9,418 nucleotides of DNA from Chloroflexota bacterium (lineage in GTDB: Bacteria; Chloroflexota; Anaerolineae; B4-G1; SLSP01), in assembly GCA_022707665.1 (NCBI GenBank), contig JAKJAE010000083.1, forward strand, positions 1 to 9,418. The letters run 5' to 3'. This document shows positions 1 to 4,915 of the stretch, piece after piece. The notes beneath the pieces are model-generated. The model ran no database searches. It was not told the origin of the DNA and saw nothing but the letters and a program-made list of their open reading frames with translations. Within the stretch, counting starts at the first letter, position 1. Every line of letters starts with the position of its first letter. The position numbers and the translations under genes were made by a program.

Positions 1-115
1 CCCGCAACTGGTCGATCGTAAAGCTGGGATCCTCAGACCGGCGAGCCTGCAGATAGGCGACCACAGAGGCATAGGTCTCCTCGTAGCGCAGCGCGATGAC
101 ATCCTCAGCGTCCAC
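1..115 (-). CDS. Unrecognised small protein, N-terminal part (runs off left edge)
   Basis: An open frame from a GTG at 115-113 runs leftward to the window edge, giving 38 codons. It begins MDAEDVIALRYEETYASVV and continues with a charged, helix-like sequence ending near SEDPSFTIDQLR. The start overlaps the last 11 bases of the thioesterase gene, and a strong Shine-Dalgarno (GGGGGAGG) lies in the thioesterase coding sequence 6 bases before the GTG, typical of translational coupling in an operon. The amino-acid make-up (many E, D, R and A, no low-complexity runs) looks like genuine soluble protein, unlike the Cys/Arg/Pro-rich alternative frame that starts at the ATG at 102-100. I do not recognise the family, and the carboxyl end is outside the window. 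Confidence 0.6.
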   Translation of the reverse strand, partial: MDAEDVIALRYEETYASVVAYLQARRSEDPSFTIDQLR

Positions 116-515
116 GCAGCGCCTCCCCCTGCCCGGCCTTGCCCTCCACGCGACGCATGAAGCGCGCAAGGTCGATCACATAGCGTTCGTGTTGCGCCTC
201 GCCGACCTTCTCCACGTCATCCCAGGCCTCGATATGGAAGCGCAGGCGCTTCTCATCCACCGCCGTCAGCTCCGCACGCACACGCACCTGCATCCCCACA
301 GGCGTTGCCGCGAGGTGCCGCATCTCAACGAGCGTGCCCACCGTCGTCTGCCCTTCGTCGAGGCAGGGCGCGATGGCGGCCTGTGCCGCTCCCTCCATCA
401 GGGCAATCAAGTGCGGCGTGCTCAGGACCGGAACGAGGCCGCTTCCATAGGCAGCCGCAGTCTCCCCTGGCGCAACGATATGGACAATCTCCGCGCTCAA
501 CCCAGGCTCAATCAT
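105..515 (-). CDS. FlK-like hotdog-fold acyl-CoA thioesterase
   Basis: A 136-residue protein of the fluoroacetyl-CoA thioesterase-like (FlK) branch of the hotdog superfamily. These cytoplasmic enzymes hydrolyse acyl-CoA thioesters. The residues known for FlK (Thr42, Glu50, Gly69, His76, Arg120) match at constant offset T33, E41, G60, H67 and R111, including the hallmark RHLAATPVG at 66-74 and HER at 109-111. The FlK lid phenylalanines (F33, F36) fall on G24 and L27 here, so fluoroacetyl specificity is not predicted; a general short-chain or aromatic acyl-CoA is more likely (inference). I chose the ATG at 515 because GAGGGGGTGG lies just upstream; the TTG at 533 would start inside that ribosome binding site. 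It lies 58 bases after the GT-C-like gene, and its 3' end overlaps the next gene. Confidence 0.85.
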   Translation of the reverse strand: MIEPGLSAEIVHIVAPGETAAAYGSGLVPVLSTPHLIALMEGAAQAAIAPCLDEGQTTVGTLVEMRHLAATPVGMQVRVRAELTAVDEKRLRFHIEAWDDVEKVGEAQHERYVIDLARFMRRVEGKAGQGEALRGR

Positions 516-528
516 CAACCACCACCCC

Positions 529-542
529 CTCAAACGATATTC
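529..542 (-). promoter_or_regulatory. Copy 1 of a shared 14-base upstream motif
   Basis: On the minus strand this reads GAATATCGTTTGAG, just upstream of the thioesterase ribosome binding site. It matches the sequence at 2877-2890, upstream of the M50-like gene, at 12 of 14 positions with an identical core ATATCGTTTG. It could be an operator or part of a promoter; no convincing -35 is placed for it here. Function is inferred only from recurrence. Confidence 0.3.
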
Positions 543-573
543 GCCAGTCGTCCGTTCACCGCGGGCCCCCGGC

Positions 574-2034
574 CTACGGGACCGTTCGCGTCAACATGGG
601 CACGATGAACCCGAAAAGACACCACAGATCCAGCACAGCCATCGCCGCCAGCCAGCCAGCAACGGCGACGCCCTGCCACCGCTGTGGCACGAAAGCAAGC
701 GCACAAAGCCCGATTGCCGCCGCGCCGAGCATCGCCATCGGCCACACCGGGAGATCCCCCCGAATCAGGCCGATCGCGGCCAGGGCGACAACCATCAACA
801 GCAGGACCAACGCAGTGCCCACCGCCAGTTGCCGGCGCGCCAGCCGCTGCCACCCAAGCGCAGCGCCCAGGGCCACCAGAGGCAGCGCCGGGAAGAGGTA
901 GCGCCCCTGATGCTGTACGAAGGTCAGGTTATAGCCCACGAGCATCGCCACGGTGATCAGGGCTGCCGTCCCCAGCAGGATCCAGCCATCGCGCTCACGG
1001 GCATCCCAGCCGCTGTCGCCCTTGCGCCCCACCGCATCCAGAAGCGCCCATGCGGCACCGTACACCGTCAGCGACGTGAAGATCGCCAGGCCCTGATAGA
1101 TCCGGACGTCCAGCACGACGCCCATCCAGCCAAACTGCCCCCAGAACGACCGAAACAGCGTCCAGATGCCCTCGCGGAGGAACGGGAGAAGCCCTTGCGT
1201 CGCAATCCAGTCGGCGGTGCGCGGCTGACCCACGACGACAAGGTCGTGCCGCATCAGCCCCAGCAGGTCAGGCCAGCCATAGACCGTGAGGTTGCGCACC
1301 CACCAGAGCCCGCCCAGCAACCCGGCAGGGAGCAAGATAGCAGCGAGCTGGCGCGCGCCCCACGTCCAGGTCATGCCCGAGCGGCGGATGCGCAGCGCCA
1401 CCAACAGGACCGCCAGCGGCAGCACCCCGTAGCCCGTCGTCTTGGTCAGGAGCAGTGCCCCGGCGACAAGGCCAAGGGCCCACGCCGGTGTGGCCCCGCG
1501 CAGATAGCGCAGTCCGAGCCAGAGCCAGAGCCACAGAAGCGGGATGACCAGGGCGTCGTTGTTGACCGACGCCATCATGGCCACGAACTGGGGCACAAAC
1601 GCGATCAACCCCCCACCCAGCCAGGCAAGCGCCGGCTCGTTGGGCCGGAACTCGCGCAGGAGCATGAAAAGCATCGCGATCCCGATCGCACCCAGGAGCA
1701 AGGAGAAGAGCCTCAGGCTCAACACATCGCCGTCTGAGATCCAAAAGACCGGAGTGGCAAGCAGATAGTAGAGCGGAGGCTGGTGGTCCTCGTACTCCAA
1801 CGACGCAACCGACAGATCGGGGGGGAACGCTTCCGAGGTCAGGCGACTGATGTAATCCTGGTCATAGTCGCCCGCCTCCATCACGGGGATGCCCTCGCCC
1901 GTCGCCAGGGAGCGGATGTAGTTGTAGTGTGCCGGCTCATCGGGCGCTTGCCAGGCGGGGGTCCCCGCGGCATAGAGGCTGCCGATGATGAGGAAGGCTG
2001 CGAGGATCACGATGGCGGGCCAGTTCGTTCTCAA
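574..2034 (-). CDS. Polytopic GT-C-type membrane glycosyltransferase-like protein (DUF2142/GT39-like)
   Basis: A 486-residue integral membrane protein with a hydrophobic first helix (about 6-23) and roughly ten further predicted membrane segments. Between helices 1 and 2, PDEPAHY (31-37) carries the acidic pair typical of GT-C glycosyltransferases, and EDHQPPLYY (82-90) is the H-x-PPLYY signature seen in PMT/GT39 and DUF2142 proteins. These enzymes transfer sugars from lipid-linked donors on the outer face of the membrane; donor and acceptor are unknown here. The start is a TTG at 2034, preceded by GGGGAGG with a short gap. It begins 25 bases after the M50-like gene stop, so the two are probably cotranscribed. 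The family call is firm at the GT-C level; the choice between DUF2142 and GT39 is uncertain. Confidence 0.75.
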   Translation of the reverse strand: MRTNWPAIVILAAFLIIGSLYAAGTPAWQAPDEPAHYNYIRSLATGEGIPVMEAGDYDQDYISRLTSEAFPPDLSVASLEYEDHQPPLYYLLATPVFWISDGDVLSLRLFSLLLGAIGIAMLFMLLREFRPNEPALAWLGGGLIAFVPQFVAMMASVNNDALVIPLLWLWLWLGLRYLRGATPAWALGLVAGALLLTKTTGYGVLPLAVLLVALRIRRSGMTWTWGARQLAAILLPAGLLGGLWWVRNLTVYGWPDLLGLMRHDLVVVGQPRTADWIATQGLLPFLREGIWTLFRSFWGQFGWMGVVLDVRIYQGLAIFTSLTVYGAAWALLDAVGRKGDSGWDARERDGWILLGTAALITVAMLVGYNLTFVQHQGRYLFPALPLVALGAALGWQRLARRQLAVGTALVLLLMVVALAAIGLIRGDLPVWPMAMLGAAAIGLCALAFVPQRWQGVAVAGWLAAMAVLDLWCLFGFIVPMLTRTVP

Positions 2035-2059
2035 TGGACCTCCCCTACAGACGCAGTGC

Positions 2060-2824
2060 TCAGGCCAGCCGGACCCCCTTGAGGGTCTCCAACAGCTTCT
2101 GCATCAGGAAGATACCCGCGAAGACGGGTAAGTCAACCAGAAGCGTGCTTGCGCCCAGCAACACGACCCACTGGACGGCCACCGTGAGGAAGCTGCCCGC
2201 GCCCTCATAGACCACGGCCTCCAGCCCCGCATAGATGAGGAGGCCGGCGACGACAGCCCCCACCATGGCAAGGGCCGGCCATGCGTGCGCATCGGAGCGG
2301 CTGGGCAGCATCGTATTGACGATCGCAAAGACCAGGTAGACCCACAGCCAGACGTCGGGCGCCCGGAGGACCTCCACGAACGCCCTGAACCCCGGCGCCC
2401 AGTCCCCGGACGAGAACGCCGCAATGATCTCGGGGGTGCCGAAGACGAAGTGCCCGATCAGGATCACGGCGGCACTGCCCAACACCATGGGCGCGGCACC
2501 GATGATGCTCGCACGCAGGAAGTCCGTCTCCTGGATCGCCACAAATCCCAACTGAACGCGCTTGCTCGCCCGACTGGGCAGCAGCTTCATGCGCCCGATC
2601 TTGACGCCGAGCAGCCTGGCCACCAGCGCGTGGCTCAGCTCGTGCAGTGCGACGCCGGGGAACAGGACGATCGCATAGAGCCAGAGCGCCAGCTCCTCGT
2701 CCCCGGTCAGCAGGAACATCACGCCCTGCAGGTGGCGGTGCAACCAGCGGTCGGCTACCAACAGCAGCCCCAACACCGTGAGCAACTGCAGCAGTAGCGT
2801 GAGCACAGGACCGATTGGATTCAT
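2060..2824 (-). CDS. M50-like integral membrane zinc metalloprotease homologue
   Basis: A 254-residue multi-pass membrane protein. Segment 42-66 contains HELSH (61-65), the HExxH zinc and catalytic motif, buried in a helix as in site-2 proteases. A later segment carries N170, P174 and D178 in NTMLPSRSDAH, resembling the NxxPxxxxDG motif that supplies the third zinc ligand in M50 peptidases, although the glycine after the aspartate is missing and spacing is altered. By family it would cut or remodel membrane-associated substrates; the substrate is unknown. No PDZ domain is present, so it is a minimal version. The ATG at 2824 has GAGG 8 bases upstream. It is the first gene of the leftward run and diverges from scpA. 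Loss of protease activity cannot be excluded. Confidence 0.7.
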   Translation of the reverse strand: MNPIGPVLTLLLQLLTVLGLLLVADRWLHRHLQGVMFLLTGDEELALWLYAIVLFPGVALHELSHALVARLLGVKIGRMKLLPSRASKRVQLGFVAIQETDFLRASIIGAAPMVLGSAAVILIGHFVFGTPEIIAAFSSGDWAPGFRAFVEVLRAPDVWLWVYLVFAIVNTMLPSRSDAHAWPALAMVGAVVAGLLIYAGLEAVVYEGAGSFLTVAVQWVVLLGASTLLVDLPVFAGIFLMQKLLETLKGVRLA

Positions 2825-2876
2825 CTGGGAGACCTCAAGCCTGCCCTAGTGTATCGCAATTCATACAGCACATTAT

Positions 2877-2890
2877 CCCAAACGATATCC
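2877..2890 (-). promoter_or_regulatory. Copy 2 of a shared 14-base upstream motif
   Basis: On the minus strand this reads GGATATCGTTTGGG, sharing 12 of 14 bases with the copy at 529-542 upstream of the thioesterase gene. It overlaps the candidate -10 (GGATAT) of the M50-like gene promoter, a position where a bound repressor would act. Function is inferred. Confidence 0.3.
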
Positions 2891-2920
2891 CACATAACCC
2901 AAACCAGGTCAAGGCAATGG

Positions 2921-2948
2921 TTGCGTTCCGGCGCAGTTGCGCTATGCT
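2921..2948 (+). promoter_or_regulatory. Candidate scpA promoter
   Basis: TTGCGT (2921-2926), a 16-base spacer and TATGCT (2943-2948). The predicted transcription start, about seven bases after the -10, falls near 2955, only about three bases before the scpA ATG. That would make the mRNA leaderless and fits the lack of a clear ribosome binding site. The same TTGCnn-N16-TATnnT shape recurs at 4278-4305 and 7216-7243. Confidence 0.4.
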
Positions 2949-2957
2949 TGCGGGGAT

Positions 2958-3773
2958 ATGTCCGACGTTCAGACGCCACTATTCGTCGCTCAGACGAGTT
3001 ACGAGGTCCACACCCCCGTCTTCCAGGGCCCTCTGGCCCTGTTGCTGCGGCTGATCGAGAAGAACGAGCTCGATATCACCAAGGTGGCCCTGGCCCAGGT
3101 GACCGACGAATTCCTGGAGCAGGTCGAGCGCATGCGGGCCGCCAGCCAGATCGACATTATCGCAGAGTTCCTCGCGGTCGCTGCCAAACTGCTCTGGATC
3201 AAGTCCAGGGCCCTGCTGCCCAAACCCCCTGCGTCGGCCCGCGAGGTTGACGAAGAGGAGGACGTGGGTGACGAGCTGGTGCGCCAACTCCGCGCCTACC
3301 GGCAGTACAGAGAGGCTGCAGGCTGGCTGCGCGAGCGCGACCACGTGGGGTTGCGCTCCTACGTCCGCGGCAGCTACCAGCCGCGCCCCGTCCGTGTCAC
3401 GCTGGACCTGGCAGGCGTCGACCTGCAGATGCTGCGCGAGGCGGCGCAAGTTGCCCTCACTCCCGCCGAGCCCCCACGCCCCGAGAGGGCGATCCAGCGA
3501 GCCCGTATCTCCATCGTCGAGCAGGTGGCGCTCATCCGGCAGCGGCTGTTACACTGGGCCCGGGTCAGCTTTAGCAAGCTGCTGAGCGACAAGCCTACAC
3601 GGCTCGAGGCGATCGTCACGCTCCAGGCGGTGCTCGAGCTGATCAAGCAACAGGCTGTCGCCGCACAACAAGATGAGCCCTTTGGCGACATCACAATTCG
3701 GGCCATGATCCCTGCTGAACGCATCACGCTCGCCGGGACGGCACAGGAAGACTCGATCACCGTTGTGGCCTGA
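2958..3773 (+). CDS. scpA: Segregation and condensation protein A (ScpA, SMC kleisin)
   Basis: A 271-residue kleisin subunit of the bacterial SMC-ScpAB condensin, which acts on the nucleoid to organise and segregate the chromosome. The N-terminal family block FQGPLALLLRLIEKNELDI spans residues 22-40, followed by the conserved FLAVAAKLLWIKSRALLP block (71-88). An acidic linker (about 96-106) follows, and the last 80 residues form the winged-helix region (SFSKLLSDKP onward) that binds the SMC head. The length is normal for ScpA. I chose the ATG at 2958; a TTG at 2937 in the same frame would add seven residues and start upstream of the predicted -10. The upstream sequence offers only a weak GCGGGG. 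scpB, the usual partner, does not follow; the next gene is unrelated. Confidence 0.93.
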   Translation: MSDVQTPLFVAQTSYEVHTPVFQGPLALLLRLIEKNELDITKVALAQVTDEFLEQVERMRAASQIDIIAEFLAVAAKLLWIKSRALLPKPPASAREVDEEEDVGDELVRQLRAYRQYREAAGWLRERDHVGLRSYVRGSYQPRPVRVTLDLAGVDLQMLREAAQVALTPAEPPRPERAIQRARISIVEQVALIRQRLLHWARVSFSKLLSDKPTRLEAIVTLQAVLELIKQQAVAAQQDEPFGDITIRAMIPAERITLAGTAQEDSITVVA

Positions 3774-3844
3774 CTTCCCGAAACCTGGCTACACGTTGTG
3801 ACGTAGTAAGAGTGCAGTCCCTATAGTGAACGGGAGGTTCTAGA

Positions 3845-4231
3845 ATGAAACTGCTGATCCGTTGGGCTATCACCGCCCTATCGTTGTTTGCCGCCGCCTG
3901 GGTGGTCCCGGGCATCCACGTCGACGACAGTCGCGGCTGGGTCGTCTACGCGGCCATGGCCGTGATCCTGAGCCTGGTCAACGCCTTGATCCGCCCGCTG
4001 CTCAAGGTGCTCACGTGTCCCCTGATCGTGCTCACGCTGGGATTGTTCACCCTGGTCGTGAACGCGGTCTCGATGCTGATCGCCTCTGCGATCGCCAACA
4101 ACCTGTTCAAGGTGGGGTTCTACATCGACGGGTTCTGGCCCGCGTTCTGGGGCGCGCTCATCGTGAGCGTGGTCAGCGTGGTCCTGAGCATCTTCGTAAG
4201 CGACGACGACCGGAAGGATCGCCGCCACTAG
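3845..4231 (+). CDS. YvlD/phage-holin-4 family small membrane protein (PF04020 type)
   Basis: A 128-residue membrane protein with four predicted helices (about 5-23, 32-50, 57-78 and 98-118) and a charged tail, DDDRKDRRH. The family hallmark is visible: N46 and RP at 50-51, then TCPLIVLTLGLFTLVVNA at 57-74. Databases name the family a phage holin superfamily, but members such as Bacillus YvlD are ordinary chromosomal proteins and nothing phage-like surrounds this one. The biological role is poorly known; in Bacillus the yvl genes are linked to envelope stress, and I would not transfer that here. The ATG is preceded by GGGAGGT at a 7-base spacing. A TATAGT at 3822-3827 resembles a -10, but its predicted start would fall inside the ribosome binding site, so read-through from scpA, 71 bases upstream, is as likely. 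Confidence 0.85.
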   Translation: MKLLIRWAITALSLFAAAWVVPGIHVDDSRGWVVYAAMAVILSLVNALIRPLLKVLTCPLIVLTLGLFTLVVNAVSMLIASAIANNLFKVGFYIDGFWPAFWGALIVSVVSVVLSIFVSDDDRKDRRH

Positions 4232-4277
4232 GTCTTCGAGCGCTCTTGCGACGGCCAAGGCGCGTCGCCCGTATCAC

Positions 4278-4305
4278 TTGCCAGCCGGCCTCCAAGTGCT
4301 ATGAT
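4278..4305 (+). promoter_or_regulatory. Candidate promoter of the ECF transporter operon
   Basis: TTGCCA (4278-4283), a 16-base spacer and TATGAT (4300-4305), with TG one base before the -10 (GTGCTATGAT), an extended -10 element. The predicted start, about seven bases downstream, is near 4312, exactly where a short ATG frame begins. It lies in the 103-base gap after the holin-like gene. No TPP, FMN or cobalamin riboswitch signature is visible in this short leader. Confidence 0.5.
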
Positions 4306-4311
4306 GGCGCA

Positions 4312-4338
4312 ATGAGAACATTAGGAGCTGAGCTATGA
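4312..4338 (+). other. Possible 8-codon leader mini-ORF before the ECF S gene
   Basis: ATG at 4312 opens an 8-codon frame (MRTLGAEL) whose TGA (4336-4338) overlaps the S-component ATG as ATGA. The predicted transcription start coincides with this ATG, so it would be translated leaderless, and the frame contains the AGGAG (4323-4327) used by the S gene. It may be chance, because short frames before an ATGA start are not rare. Confidence 0.25.
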
Positions 4339-4844
4339 TCAACATCCGGCGCATCACCCTGACCGCACTAATGGCGGCCCTGATTTTTGTACTGACCACC
4401 GTGCCCCGCATCCCCGTCCCGGCAACCGGCGGCTACGTTCATCTGGGCGACGCGGGTGTTGCATTCGCCGCAGCCGCGTTTGGGCCGTGGGTGGCAATGG
4501 CCGCCGGCGGGCTGGGCACGGCATTAGCCGATCTGCTCGGTTTTCCGCAATGGGCGATCTTCTCGCTCATCGTCCATGGCTTACAGGGGCTCGCCATGGG
4601 ATGGATCCTGCGCAAGGGCCTGAACTGGGCGCGCGCGTTGATCGCTGGCGGCGCCAGCATCGCGATCGTCGTGGGGGGCTACTTCCTGGCGGGCGTGATC
4701 CTGCAGGGAGCAGCGCTGGCGGCGCTGGAGATCGTGCCAAATGCCATCCAGGCGTTGAGCGGGAGCGTGATCGGCCTGCCCCTGACCTGGGCCGTGCGAC
4801 GGGCGTACCCACCCCTGGAGAACTACCGCGACAGAACCGCCTGA
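4335..4844 (+). CDS. ECF transporter substrate-binding (S) component, HmpT/PF07155-like
   Basis: A 169-residue membrane protein with about five or six helices, the size of an S component (substrate-capturing subunit) of an energy-coupling-factor importer. Helix 1 has the AxxxA spacing (A11, A15) known to pack against EcfT. GYVHLGDA (33-40) followed by a Gly-rich helix ending GTALADLLG is typical of the HmpT/DUF1393-type S family, and a late PNAIQALSGSVIGLP stretch (135-149) fits the final helix. Substrates of such proteins include vitamins and their precursors; this one cannot be assigned. The ATG has AGGAG at a 7-base spacing. The ATPase and T genes follow, making this a dedicated-looking set, but a terminator separates this gene from them. 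The ECF S class is firm; the subfamily is moderately sure. Confidence 0.85.
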   Translation: MINIRRITLTALMAALIFVLTTVPRIPVPATGGYVHLGDAGVAFAAAAFGPWVAMAAGGLGTALADLLGFPQWAIFSLIVHGLQGLAMGWILRKGLNWARALIAGGASIAIVVGGYFLAGVILQGAALAALEIVPNAIQALSGSVIGLPLTWAVRRAYPPLENYRDRTA

Positions 4845-4865
4845 GGGCAAGCAGTGAGCAACCGT

Positions 4866-4900
4866 GCGGAGGAGGGCCCTTGGCCTCCTCCGCTTTTTTT
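4866..4900 (+). terminator. Intrinsic terminator or attenuator inside the ECF operon
   Basis: GCGGAGGAGG (4866-4875) pairs perfectly with CCTCCTCCGC (4884-4893) around an 8-base loop, and seven T residues follow at once (4894-4900). This is a canonical Rho-independent terminator on the plus strand only. It lies 21 bases after the S-component stop and ends 11 bases before the ATPase ATG, so it should cut most transcripts after the S gene unless antitermination occurs. No separate promoter is visible for the ATPase gene. Confidence 0.85.
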
Positions 4901-4915
4901 GGGCCTTACCCATGA
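4880..4915 (+). other. Possible 11-codon leader mini-ORF overlapping the terminator
   Basis: A TTG at 4880 has GGAGG (4868-4872) at an ideal 7-base spacing. It opens the frame MASSAFFGPYP, whose TGA (4913-4915) overlaps the ATPase ATG as ATGA. The ribosome binding site is the 5' arm of the terminator hairpin and the coding part crosses its 3' arm and T-tract. Ribosomes here could open the hairpin and re-initiate at the ATPase start, which has no Shine-Dalgarno of its own. This is inference. Confidence 0.3.

Larger units (their letters stand above)
2825..2957. promoter_or_regulatory. Divergent promoter region between the M50-like gene and scpA
   Basis: This 133-base spacer separates two divergent genes and contains an AT-rich patch (about 2850-2900) that stands out from the GC-rich surroundings. 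On the minus strand, TTGACC (2912-2907) followed after 16 bases by GGATAT (2890-2885) is a plausible but weak promoter. Three imperfect repeats read TATCCCA (2874-2880), TATCCCA (2886-2892) and TAACCCA (2895-2901) on the plus strand, an arrangement that could bind a regulator. The plus-strand scpA promoter candidate is listed separately. Confidence 0.5.

Noticed and set aside
829..1737. A 302-codon plus-strand open frame
   Set aside because: It lies antisense to the GT-C-like membrane gene, is dominated by Arg, Pro, Gln and His as expected for the complement of a GC-rich gene, and has no recognisable motif or ribosome binding site.
2937..2957. TTG start extending ScpA by seven residues
   Set aside because: It lies upstream of the predicted -10 and adds MRYACGD, which is not ScpA-like; the ATG at 2958 is preferred.
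3845..4231. Evidence for a prophage from the holin-family gene
   Set aside because: The family name is historical; no other phage gene, integrase or attachment repeat is present.
4248..4268. Hairpin GCGACG...CGTCGC after the holin-like gene
   Set aside because: The stem is only six base pairs and no T-tract follows, so it is not supported as a terminator.
4232..4334. Riboswitch in the ECF operon leader
   Set aside because: The gap is short and contains no TPP, FMN or cobalamin box signature that I can recognise; the predicted transcript would begin only about 23 bases before the gene.
4864..4911. In-frame GTG giving a 16-residue longer ATPase
   Set aside because: It would translate the terminator hairpin as protein (MRRRALGLLRFFWALP) with no good ribosome binding site, and ABC ATPases of this type normally begin at MIRAHDVTFAY.
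4487..4912. Long open frame ending in the ATGA overlap with the ATPase start
   Set aside because: Most of it overlaps the S-component gene in another frame with Arg/Gly-rich shadow sequence. Only the last 11 codons, from the TTG at 4880, are considered a possible mini-ORF.
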